Origin: Malania oleifera
Lineage: Eukaryota; Streptophyta; Magnoliopsida; Santalales; Ximeniaceae
Assembly (NCBI RefSeq): GCF_029873635.1
Contig: NC_080421.1
Location: 1,736,001-1,800,000 of the forward strand
Length of the DNA stretch: 64,000 bases
Reading direction: 5' to 3'
A program made the translations under genes and the position numbers. Position 1 is the first letter of the stretch. Every line of letters begins with the position of its first letter. Below are positions 11,742 to 23,220 of the stretch, one piece after another. The notes under the pieces are model-generated. The model was given only the letters and a program-made list of their open reading frames with translations. It searched no databases and was not told the DNA's origin.

Positions 11742-14022
11742 ATACCGTTGCATGGTGCATATTAGTTCTTTCAATACATCTATTCCACAGGTAGTATTGA
11801 ATTAGTTTTGAACTATATAATTAGGTCCAACTAAATATGATTGCTTAATTAGTTGAGCATGACATAGTTGAAGAAATGGTTTATTGAAATGACACTGTTG
11901 GAGTCACTAATATCTGTGGAGAAGCTGGGTAATAGCGGTAGTCATTGATCCTAAGGTTTCTGAGTTGGTAAAATTAAGATTTTTTCTCTTAAGATTTAAA
12001 TCATAAGGCTGCGAATTTCCAAATTGATCATAAATCTTTGTATTTAAGTGAAAATGGGTGAAGAGGGGATTTGTTATTTTGATAGATTTTCCTCGAACAA
12101 AATCATTTTGGCGTAGGCAGGGGGAGGGGGACATAACCAACAAGTAAGGTGCGAGTTAATGAATCAAGCCACTCATGAGGAATTTAGGAGTTTGGTTAAG
12201 TAAGAGTTCGTTTAAAATTCATTCAATTGAATATAAGTAATTCCCAAACTCGTTTCTAAGGTTCGTGTAATAAACAAGTGAGTTTGAACATAAATAGGTT
12301 TAGCTTATTTTGGCCAAATTTGAGCCGGGCTCATTAAATAAGTTTGGATTAAACTTGTTCATTAGGGTTGGGTTAGCTCAGTAGAATATAGTGAGTTTGT
12401 TAAGTCTAAAAGTAAGATTTGTCTGGGTTTAAGCTTACTGTTCCCAAATTTTAAGGTCAATGTTCAAGGCCATTAGATTGACTTGGAGTGGGACAAAGAA
12501 ACCCTAAGGCAATATTGGTAAGAATCTCTTTTCTTTTTTTGCCTGATGAAACTCTAAGAGTCCCTTAATCCTTTTCATAGTTTTCTAAAAGAAATTAGTC
12601 TTTTGTGAATAGCTCAGTAAGTTTGCTTATATGATTGCAAATTAATTGAGTTAAACCAAACTTTACAGTGCTCAAACATTTTTATTAAATTTTTAACTTA
12701 CTTTGAGCTTGTGCTAAATTTGAATATAGTTGTTCCAAACTTGTTATAGTTGTTCCAAGCTTGTTCATTTATGCAAATAAGCGAACTGATAAGCGCTTAC
12801 CCATTCAAGTTACCGAGATGCTCACGAATGATTTGTTTCCATTGGACAAGAGGCTCTCATGGTTTTGTTAAGCAAAAAAGTGAAACTGAATTTGTTAATG
12901 TTATTTATTTTTCCCGCTCCCACTAAAGCAACTTATTGGCCTTAGGAGTTTGCCCTAACAATGATTCGGCTTATCAAGTTTTACACAATTCCAACTTTTA
13001 AGTCTACTGCAATTTGTCAAGCCTAATTTAACTTTATTAAATGAATTCATAAATAAGCATAATTTAAATACATTAAATAAGTCCAATCAATCCAGTAACT
13101 AAGTTGATCATAAGCTAAGTCTATTCATATTCAATTTCAGCTCGTTTATCAAACAAGTCTCAAACTTGGGTTTGATAAACGTTAATTTATATAATGAACA
13201 AATTTAAATAACCTCTTATTGAGTAGAGCTCCAAGAGAAATTTTTTTTTTTCTTTGTAGCTCTATAATGGCTTGGTTTGTTCATCTCATTCATTTATATA
13301 ACTAAACATATTTAAGCAAATATATTCCAAGTCGGTTAAATTCAATTAAAAATTTAACAAAAAAACTTCACTAGAATTGAATTTGACTTGGTAGAACTTC
13401 TCTCAAATCTACTCAACCACTTTGCAGCTCTACCAACTAGCTAGTTTATTTAATTTCTTTCGTTACTATTTCAAAAGAAAAAAATTAGGGTATCTCATAA
13501 CTAATCAATATGCATAAATGGGATTTCTTGTAGGCCATTTGGGTCAAAGATTCATCAATCATAATGTTGAAATTAACAAGTAGGAGAGTACCATAATTGT
13601 AAGAAAAAACAAGATTTGGAATGACCACTTGAATTAATTTTTTCCTTTTTAAATAAAACAAACCCTTACCTAGAAAGGAATCTCAATTCACATATGGAGT
13701 CAGCATCTTTCCACGTTAGATTAATAGGAATTCATGATTAATATAAGAGAGTGGTACCATTGTTACAATTTAAATTAATATTAATATTAATTATAGTTAA
13801 TTGAGAATCGTGTTACTATCACGACAAAGATTATTTAGAATCATATATAATATAATATGTTCATAGAAAAAAGTCATACATATAATATTTTCAAATTAGT
13901 GTCTCTCATGTGACTGGCACGTGCAAAACACACAATATCATGTCCCTAACCATTTATTTTATCCGTTGTTATTATTATTATTGTCTAATATTAATTACGA
14001 GGCAAAGATAAAATAATTTAAA
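11742..14022. other. AT-rich spacer, probably old degenerate repeats
   Basis: No gene is supported. The stretch 12190-13200 contains several phrases of the type AAACAAGTTT/TTGTTCATT and AAACGAG-like words in both orientations, as in decayed DNA transposons. No termini can be fixed. Confidence 0.4.
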
Positions 14023-14330
14023 TGGCAAAGGACACTAGCTTTCTTGAGATTTAGTACAAAGATTGAAAACTCTTTCAAGTTTCAAATATTTCATTGACCT
14101 CTTCTGAGGTTTAAAAATACCACAAATCAATCTTGAAATTTATTATTGTAAAAAAAAAAAAAAAACATAAATTTTCCTTCAATTTTTTTTTTTTTTTGTA
14201 AAATATAAGAAAAGATTTGTATCCTTTTGTCAAATCTAAGAAAATATCCTAAAATTCTTGAAATCTCGAAAAGGTACCTAAAAATTTTAAAACCTCGAGA
14301 GATTAATTTCTTTTTACTAAATCTTAAGAG
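14023..14330. mobile_element. Foldback MITE-like element, copy 1
   Basis: It starts GGCAAAGGACACTAG and contains repeated TTGAGATTT / TTGAAATCTCGA / CTCGAGAGATT phrases in both orientations. The same architecture is seen at 28014, 32354 and 42551. No protein is encoded. The termini are too worn to give a target-site duplication. Confidence 0.5.
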
Positions 14331-15711
14331 AGCAACATCAACAACAACAACAAAATCAAGTCTTAAGTCTCATTAGGTGGAGTCAATTATATGAATCATT
14401 TTTTGTCAATTTATGCGATGATGAACCATTTATTTTAATAGATTCAGAGATATTAAATTCTTATTCACTATTTCCTTCCAAATTATTTTAGGTCTATCCC
14501 TACCTCTTCTACTACTCCCACAGTAATTAACTTACTATTCCTTACTGTCCCCTACAGCAACTAAATTTTAAGAGAAGTAAGAGTTTTTCTTTTTACCCTA
14601 ATTTAATTTAAAAATTTTAAATACCCATTATTCCCTAAAAGATGGTAAAATTAGAATCACAAAATGCATATAATATATGGTCGTAGATAAATTTAATTAA
14701 AATAATTAATGATTTATCCTAAACCTTTGTGTCAGAGATATCGTGATATAACTCATTAGCTAGATATAGTAATCTTCAATCACCCAATTAATTATATCAT
14801 TGAACCGAAAGCAGAGCCGCCAAGTGTCACGTCTATTTATTTATTTGCAATCAATTAATTAATGAAGAACAATTTTTTTATAATATATATATATTTATAT
14901 AAAATATATATGCATTATTGAATTACGAATCAAACCAGGAACATGAATGGGCAAACAAATTTTTTTTAAAAAAAAAGGAAAGCCAAATCTCATGCCCTTC
15001 ACGTGGGCTCGTGGGCAGCCATTTGAATATTCCAAATTGTTTAATTTTATTGAAGATTAATTAATTAATTAATTGTTTCGGAGACATCCGATGAGAAAAT
15101 TGGTAATTAATGGTTAGTTAATTGGAGGGAGACCTCCCTAGTCGCCAGCTTCCACCGGCCTCCACGTCTTGACCACCGGCCTCCACGTCTTGACCGCGGC
15201 GCTTTTTGTTTCTCGGGATCGTGCCTATTTCAATAATAAAGTAATAAAATTTTAACTATCTGGTACAGGTTCCGGCGGCCTTTATAGTGAAAATTAAGAT
15301 CAAAGATTTTCAAACCCCAGCTCAAATGAGCAAATAATGGCTCAATTTTTTTTTTTTATCACTCGCACTCTGTATTTATTATTTCTTGTATTAAATAATA
15401 ATTTTATCATTTTATTTTAATTTTTAAATTATATTACTTTTTATAAAAAATATTTCTTAGAAAATAAATGTTTTTTTTATTTGAATCCGACTTGTGAAAA
15501 ACATGTTTATCAGAAGTAAAATTTTATTTTATATTTTAGGTTTTTTTCTAGCAACCATGTGAGTGAGAATACTTTTCCTAGCAAACAATTTACATATCAT
15601 TCAAACACTAAAGAATGCAAAATTTTTAGAGGCTTTGTGAGAATATTATACTCTCTTTCTTCTTTATTGCATAAGAAATTTTATTTTTTTATTCAGATAA
15701 GAATAGATCTG
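14331..15711. other. AT-rich spacer
   Basis: No gene supported. A GC-richer patch at about 15120-15280 includes a 21-bp tandem duplication. Confidence 0.45.
15152..15193. repeat. 21-bp tandem duplication
   Basis: CCACCGGCCTCCACGTCTTGA occurs at 15152 and again immediately at 15173, two perfect copies in a GC-rich patch. No coding frame is associated. Confidence 0.85.
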
Positions 15712-15714
15712 ACA

Positions 15715-16215
15715 AAGTTGTATGAAAAAATGAGTGTAGATTTCTAGTATGAACAATATTTGAGTGTGTCGAGTGCATGTGTAGCCCGTAATACCTCTAT
15801 TTTAATAGTGTCAAAGTATATTGTCAATCTTGATGGCCTGCCCACATAGTGCGACGTCACTCTTGAGTGTCTTCCTCAAGTTTTTAATTTGAATTACAAA
15901 GAATTAGTTATCAAGTGTCATCGATAATCCATTTTTAACAAAATAATTAGGTGCAACTAACAAAACTATGGAAAAAAATAAGTGCAAAATTCTAATGAGG
16001 ACAAAATATTTTGATTGTGTCAAGTGCATATATGGTCAGTAATGTCTTTGCTTTAACAATGTCAAAGTACAATGTCATCTCAAATGACTTGGCTAGATAG
16101 TGTCGTCCTAAATAGTGTCTACCTCAAGTTTTTAATTCGAAACACAAAAGAGTTGGTTATCATGTGTCATCAACAATTTTTTTTATACAAAGAATTGGGT
16201 GTAGTTACTCAACAT
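15715..16215. repeat. Tandem duplication, unit about 250 bp
   Basis: Two diverged units with a period near 251 bp. Paired landmarks are GTGTCGAGTGCAT / GTGTCAAGTGCAT (15766 and 16017), AGTGTCAAAGTA / AATGTCAAAGTA, CCTCAAGTTTTTAATT in both, and GTTATCAAGTGTCATC / GTTATCATGTGTCATC. It is non-coding and its origin is unknown. Confidence 0.8.
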
Positions 16216-16288
16216 GGCTTTGTTCTTATTTAATACCAAAAACACTCAACAATTGATAAGAGTTTTTTTAACCTTTTAACAGGTTAGT

Positions 16289-17742
16289 TGTAGTGATCTA
16301 AAAAAAAATTAAAATTAAAATTAAAATTAATTAATTAAATAATTATTATTAATTAAATAATATAATATAATATATTAATATATTAATGTAATCTAATATA
16401 ATATTTTATATATATTACCTCTATCCTTTAGGAGGTAAATTTTAGATTTGAATCTCTTTCCCTTCATTTCTCTCTCCTCACCTTCCCTCTCTCTCCTCAT
16501 TTTTTCGGTGAATTCTCAGCCAATTGAACAACGAAAAATACCACTGGGTTTCATTCTCGGCCACCAACATTTTAACCGGAGTGGATTCGTGATTAAGGCG
16601 TCATAGGCATCACTCCTGAGATAAGGTAAACTTTTCTCTCTCTCTCCTCAATTTCTCTTAAACCTTCAGTCAAATTGACGATCGGACACCACCATAGGAT
16701 CCTACCTTCAATCATCATCATTTTAATCAGAGAATATTTTTTATTTGGGGATGTTAGACACCACTGTAAGGCTAAGGTAAGAAGTATAAACTATGTCAGT
16801 TAGTTTTAAAATTCACTCGATTAAATCATGGTATATAATTACTGGAATATTGTATATGATTTTCTGAATAATTTTATGGGTATGAAAATTATGGTTTATT
16901 TATTAAATTATAATATTTGATTATATTAGATTTTTGGAGATATTCCTGAGATTAAATTAAACTGCAGGATTTAATTATATTATATTTTTGGAAATATTCT
17001 TGAGATTAAATTAAACTGCAGGATTTAATTATATTATATTTTTGGAAATATTCTTGAGATCAAATTAAACTGCAGGGATTTGATTAAATAGAATTTTTGG
17101 AGAATATTTTGGAATTAAGTTAATTTGCAGGGATTTGATTAAATTAGATTTCTGGGAATATTTTGGAATTAAATTAAATTGCAGGAATTTGATCATATTG
17201 GTGTTTTTAAATATGTTAGAAATTAAATTTAAACATGGAAAATGAATCATACCCGCATTTTTTGAATTAATCGTAATGGACGTATAGCGTGTAAGTAATT
17301 CCGAAATTTAACTGACTAAGCTAATATGAATAAAAGTATTTGTACGAACACCGCAGACATTGCCTTAGGATCCCTACAGATATTTCTCTTGGAATCAGGT
17401 AAGGGAAATACATTATGTCAGTTTTTTAAAGATTTTGAATCGATTAAATTTGAGTATATTATACATATACGTTGTATTTGAATTTTTGTATGATTTGGGC
17501 GTATGGAATTGTCGTTTTTGAGTGTTATACATATTTGAGAATAACCACTAGGTTCTTTATGATATGACAGTCATGGTATCAGGGCATGTATGTGTTGATG
17601 GTAGTTATGACATGGCATTCCGGGTATTTATGTATATGATGTGTTAAAATTTTTCGGGCTCGTGGTAAGTGGTATCAGAGCATTCATCTGATGTTGTCGT
17701 TAATCATGTTATTTGATTGTTTTAAATTTTCGGGCTGTTACA
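16289..17742 (+). mobile_element. Solo LTR, related to the 18181/23065 LTR family
   Basis: It starts TGTAGTGATCT and ends CGGGCTGTTACA. The 5-bp flanks are TTAGT (16284-16288) and TCAGT (17743-17747), a target-site duplication with one C/T change. Its leader (about 16500-16630, with AACGAAAAATACCACTGG and GGCATCACTCCTGAG) matches the leader of the 18181 LTR, so the two share ancestry. The centre (16920-17200) has an internal series of four diverged units of about 70 bp around ATTAAATTAAACTGCAGG. Confidence 0.8.
16925..17195. repeat. Short tandem units around ATTAAATTAAACTGCAGG
   Basis: About four units of about 60-70 bp, each with GATT(A/T)..TTTTTGGAGATATT..GAGATTAAATTAAACTGCAGG-type wording, lie within the solo LTR. 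Later units are more diverged. Confidence 0.7.
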
Positions 17743-18180
17743 TCAGTAGCCCTTGTTACCTTACGCAATATGTGAGTCGTATAGAGGAAAAAGTCCAAGA
17801 GCGTATATTTTCACTATAGAGTGGAGACAAAATGCAGAGATTACTCAAATACATCTGTATAAAGCTTCCAAGCAAATAAAGAAATGCGCATTTTAAGGAA
17901 GACGAATGTTACACTTCAATGTCGATGACTTGATACTTGCCAAGCTCCATCCAAAACATGTCTAGTCATTACATGGGCGATATAGGAGATTACTTCATAA
18001 ATATGAAGGATTAGTCTCCATCTTAACTAAAGTCAAAGAGGCCTTTTACAAAGTTGATCCTCCCACTTGGATGAATGTGCATCGTGCGTTTCACACAGGT
18101 TGTTTCAAGCCATTCATCGCCATTATTGAATACCCAACCAAAAGTTAATTAACCAAAGCACCATTAAAGATGACTCAACT
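17743..18180 (+). pseudogene. Ty3/gypsy chromovirus pol remnant: integrase C-terminal region (5' piece)
   Basis: From about 17830 the translation, with frameshifts and stops, gives recognisable Ty3 integrase C-terminal phrases: FNVDDLILAKLHPKH, then HKYEGLVSILTKVKEAFYKVDPP and HRAFHTGCFKP. These correspond to the family pattern GDLVLVKL...RYEGPF.I...VGKVAYKVELPP...HPVFHVS.LKP. The piece is interrupted at 18180 by the 18181-25574 element and resumes at 25575. There are several in-frame stops, so it is not functional. The upstream pol domains are absent. Confidence 0.8.
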
Positions 18181-18299
18181 TGTAGTAACCCGAAAAAAAA
18201 TATTATTAATCAATTAATTAATTAAACATTATTAAATTAATTAATTAATTAATTAAAAAAATAAAAGGAATAGTATGAAAAAAAAACTTATTGGAATAA

Positions 18300-18301
<2 letters not shown>

Positions 18302-18343
<42 letters not shown>
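18302..18343. repeat. (TA)n microsatellite in LTR
   Basis: A TA run found at the same position in the partner LTR (about 23178-23217). Confidence 0.9.
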
Positions 18344-18346
<3 letters not shown>

Positions 18347-18755
18347 TTGGTTAAAGCTTATGGAAAAAGCTTTTCAATTCCAAATTGAATTTGGCCAAAC
18401 TTGCACCTCTCATCTATCTCTGCTTCTTTCTCCTGCTCTCGTCTCTTTCCTCCGCCTGCCTCTCTCTCTCTCTCCTCAATTTCTTTGGCGAATTGAGCAC
18501 CGATCGGAGAACGGAAAATACCGCTGGATTTTATTCTCTACCATTGTCAATTTAACCAGAGTGGATTTGTTGTAGGAGCGTTGTAGGCATCACTCCTGGA
18601 GTAAGGTAAACCCCCTCTTTCTCCTCATTTTCTCTCAAATCTTCTACCTAACTGACGATCCGAAACCACCACGTGGTTTTAGGAGCATTTCTCTACAAGT
18701 CTAGCGGAGTGAATTTTTAAACTGGACTTTCCAGACACCACTCCAAGGCTAGGAT

Positions 18756-20690
18756 TGTAAAGACCTGCCTATTTTACCATAATTTTTCCCTCACATACAT
18801 AAATATCATCATTACTAATAACCCTGATACCAAAATAACAAAATCAACCTGAACCCATGGGTGCTAGGGATGCACCTATTATACACAACGGACACCAAAG
18901 CAACGTAAAACATAGATTACATTCACAACGAATAGTACCAAAGTTTCACTACAATCCATAACATTTTTTGTAAATAAAAATATACAATCCTCCAAATGAC
19001 CAAAAGGAAGAACTAAGATCATAATCCAAAAACCATCTGACCCTAAATCAGTAACTCACCCTCCTAGCAGGGTAGTATGAACTGCCTCTACTGACGCAGG
19101 GCTCAGTCCGCCTGTCTATCTGGATTCCTTGAAATGTTTTGTAAGTTGGGGTAAGACACCTCTCAGTAAAGGAAATAAACTAATATCAGTTGTGTGGCGG
19201 TATGAGTATTCCAATACTTAATAGATTAAACAATACTAACCCATTCTAATAAAAGCTGGTGATATATCTTATATAAAACATACATAATCATGATCATGTT
19301 GAGAATCATACTGAATATCATTATTATAATCATCTGTATACTAATAGTAACTGAAATATTACCAGGATGATAGTTAGCGATGTCATGTATTTCCCCCATG
19401 ACTGGCTTTTCTCCGAGGTGGGACGTAACAATGGCTGCCGACCACTGCCAGTGCAAATTTTCTTTAGGTACCGATGCCTGCCCATCCTGGCCGAATTTGT
19501 TAGGGGACTTCTACAACCTACACTGAAGCCACATCGACTATCCATCTTACCCACACTCTCTACTAGCACTTGTGGTAGCACTAATTTGAACTAACTGAAT
19601 AGCTAACGTACCAATCCCTGAATCTGATCTCAACTAAATCATCTGAGTCTGATAACAATAGTATGTTTACATAGTCGAGTTAACATAAAACTATATTGAT
19701 AGCTTTTCTGAATTCTGACATATCCATACGTAAATCCAACCATACGCCAAATAACATACTAATTTTACGGCCTTGCGCCGACTATAAATCACGGCCTTAT
19801 GCCGAGCATATTAGAACATTTGAACTGAAATTTTGTACTCTATTTTATAAATTCTGAAACTAACTTTCCTATATTATTTATGGTTTTCCTGAAAAACTGT
19901 GTAAAATCTTTACTGAAATCTGCCATAACTAATATTTGTCAAATGAACTCCATGTCACACAGTTTGTTCAATAGTATTAACTGATACCTAAGCTCAATAT
20001 TTTCCTAATTAAATATTTTAAACTGTTTTCTGTTCACTAGAATTAAATTCCTATATTCTGATATTACATCATATTACTCTAAATACTGCTGTTTTTAAAA
20101 TAATAAATTTTCATAAAATACACTAACTTAATTTATCCTCCCTTACCCCCCTACCTGCTACTAGAACCCCGCCAATCTAACTAATCTGTCACCTGTAGTG
20201 TCCCAGTTCCACACACAACACCCTAAATTCCATTTTCCTATGCCAAACTTCATGTTTTTCACTACCAACTCCATGGTTTAGAAATACCAAATACCTTATA
20301 AAACTTAAAATAATCAACTTACCCAAATTTTGGGATGGTGCTCCAGTTGGCCTAACCAACGATTTACTCTAGCAGATTTGTAGAAAGTCTTTCTACGAGT
20401 AACATGGCGGCTTAATATCATCGAACCGGCATGAAATGAGGCCGGATTTCTAGAGAGAAGGCAGAAGGGGACGGGTTTTAGAGAGAGAAAATGATCTGCA
20501 TGTGATCCTCTCACAGAAAATGAATTTTTGGCCTTTTATAGAATGCTTGTCCACGTGACCTCATCGACGAGTCACGTCTCCTCGTCAATGAGTCCAAGAA
20601 GGAGTTTCGTCGACGAACGCTTACCCCTTATTGACAAAACTCAGGCCCTGGGAAACAGTCTCTCGGTAAGTTCTCATCGACGAGACGCAT
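18756..20690 (-). mobile_element. LTR nested inside the 5' LTR (same family as 57645-59686), minus orientation
   Basis: The left edge TGTAAAGACCTGCC is the reverse complement of an LTR end. The segment contains GGCCTTGCGCCGACTATA, GTCCGCCTGTCTATCTGG and CCTAGCAGGGTAGTATGAACT, all reverse-complement counterparts of parts of the LTR at 57645-59686. A TATA-like site (minus) is at about 20533-20541, with TCGTCGACGA at 20607-20616 and variants on its upstream side. The right end lacks a normal terminus and the host LTR also lost about 70 bp there, so a deletion removed the junction. Confidence 0.75.
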
Positions 20691-22563
20691 GTTATAGACC
20701 TAGGAAATGTTAAAATAGTATTTTATTTGGGGTTGATTTGATTGAACTAGAAAATGCTTATTGAATCAGGATTAAAGTGAGCGTTGCAGACATCATTTTG
20801 GGGTCCCTGCTGACGTAGTTTTTGGAAATCAGGTAAGGAGAATAGATTAAGCCAATAATTTTGTAATTCAACCGGTTAAAATGGAAATTATATGTGTGTG
20901 TGTGTGTGTGTATGATTATCATGTGGGTTTAAATAAAAAAAAAAAAGTTAACCATTTGAACTGTGATTTTGAGCCTAAGGCTGTATTATTAATTATTATT
21001 TGCAAAAATGGAATGATTAAAGTAATGGATTTTCTGGATAAATTGTGGAGATAATTTAACGTGTATTTTCAGTAAAACAGATGATGAACAATGGATGTTT
21101 AGTTTCATGAGAATATTATTCAGTTATTCAAATCGTGTGGCAACTAGTAGGTGAATATTCGTGTTAATATCATATATTTATGAGATTTGGAAAAATACGA
21201 AATTCTTTATAATATATATTGTGTGTGATTGTTTAAAACAAAGCTAAATGTGAATGTTAAATTGCAAGTTATGGTTTGAGAACTCCGGTGGACCATAGTA
21301 GGCACAGTACTGTTGTGCGTGATTTCTGAAGAGGTAATGCACCCACCCGTCTTTGAGAGAATGTGGAGATGGGATGATTGATTGGAATGAGAAGGGTAGA
21401 GTTCCCCTGGAGTCTAGACCAGTATGGGAGCAACTAATTTGACTTACAGACTGAAGAGGTTGTTATTGATTTAACTCTGGTGGGTCGACTAGGGTTAAGT
21501 CCAACCTACGGGCCGCACAACCTGTCATGAGGGGAAGCATGACAGTGTTTATCCATCTGGAAGTGAGTTTTAAATGCATAATTGTTGATTTAACTAGTGA
21601 ATATTATATAACAGTGCATGTGAAATATCTACGAATACTGAGTATATGAAGATAGAAGATGAGAAATGTGAAATGAGATTATGTGATGTGAAATACTGAG
21701 AAATGTGAGAACTAAGATCACGAAGAGATGAGTATTATGGAGATAATAGATATAAAGTAAAGAATAAATGTATTATATATTGTAGTATTATATTACTTGT
21801 TGAGAAAGGCGAATGTCCTAATAGGTATAAGATGTAGCCATACTAGGTTGCATAACGTATTAGAGCAGAGGGGAACTACATGTATGAGAGTGTAATCTCC
21901 CATATTCTCGTGTACCTTCATTGATAAATATTTGTATGAATGTGTGTAAATACGAGACAAACTATCCACCTGAAGGCTTACTGAGTAAGATAAGTGCCCT
22001 AATGAGCATTAGTTGTAGTCATACCCAATTACATAAGGTATCAGAGTAAAGGGGTGCTACTTGTATGGGCGGTTAATCACCTCAATCCTTAAGAAACTCT
22101 CGTTAATAAAATACGTTGCATGTGTGTGAGTAGGGACAGAGAATTATTTCATAATCGTGGATTAATTTATAAATGATGATTATATTTTGTACACAAACCT
22201 CATGATGGCCATACACTGGTATTAATCTATTCCGTCTTACTAAGATGTGTCTCACCCAATATGAATTTCATCTTTTTCAGGACCTCCGCGTGATTAAGCT
22301 CGGGGTTGGGTTTGTTGGCATAGCATTTTTGTGAGAGGATACAGATATTGGATGTATTTTTGGGTTAATGTTTTTAGTTTTCTGAGATGGATATATGTGG
22401 ATATTAGATGTTGAGACATTTTTGGGATGTTTATATAGAACTCTGGTATATATTGAGGATTTTTATTTATTTTTCCGCTGTATGATTAAGGTTATGGTAT
22501 CAGACGCAGGTGATTGGATCACATCACACCTTGGGCTCCACTTGGCGAGTTCGGAGCGTGATA

Positions 22564-23064
22564 GAGTGGTATCAGAGCTTTAGGTTGTTAGGTTATGTAG
22601 ACACTAAAATGGATTAATACTAGAGTATAGGATCGATTTTGGATGAGGATAGGAATGGGTAGATTAAGATACATTTACGAATTTTGAGTTGTTTTCGTAG
22701 CTTGGAGGCAGAAATCTCTTAACGGACTTCTGTGATTTTCTGATTCAGTCGCGAGTTTCAGAAAACCACAGTAAATCCATCGACAGTGATGTTTCTAAGC
22801 ACTGGCTTTGGTTTTTGACATTTATTGATTTTCCAGTTTAATACTTGTATCCCGACTAGTGCGGACATTGCCAGTGATGCAGAAGCAGGTAATAAGTTTA
22901 TGTTATAAGATAGGCAATAGTTATTTTCAGTTTTAGATCAATGTAATTATTTATTGTTTTAGAGCATGTTGGAATATGTGGTATGGGGTGGTTTGTTAAT
23001 AATAGAATCTAAATAGAATTATCGGTTTACAAATTTCGAGAACGAAATTCTTTTGAGGGAAAAA
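22564..23064 (+). other. Internal region of the non-autonomous element (PBS to polypurine tract)
   Basis: About 500 bp. The PBS TGGTATCAGAGC (22567-22578) matches the 3' end of plant initiator tRNA-Met. The rest has no sustained reading frame. It ends with GAGAACGAAATTCTTTTGAGGG, similar to the region before the 3' LTR in many plant Ty3 elements. Confidence 0.8.
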
Positions 23065-23175
23065 TGTAGTAACCCAGAAAAAAATTATTAATAATTAATT
23101 AATTAATTATTATTAAATTAGTTAATTAAATAAACAAATAAAAGGAATAGTATTAAAAAAAACTAATTGGAATAA

Positions 23176-23220
<45 letters not shown>

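Larger units (their letters stand above)
18181..22563 (+). repeat. 5' LTR of the 18181-25574 element, with nested insertion
   Basis: It starts TGTAGTAACCCG and ends GAGCGTGATA, just before the primer-binding site. Excluding the insertion at 18756-20690 it is about 2.45 kb and collinear with 23065-25574. Compared with the 3' LTR, about 70 bp are missing at the insertion point. Confidence 0.85.
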
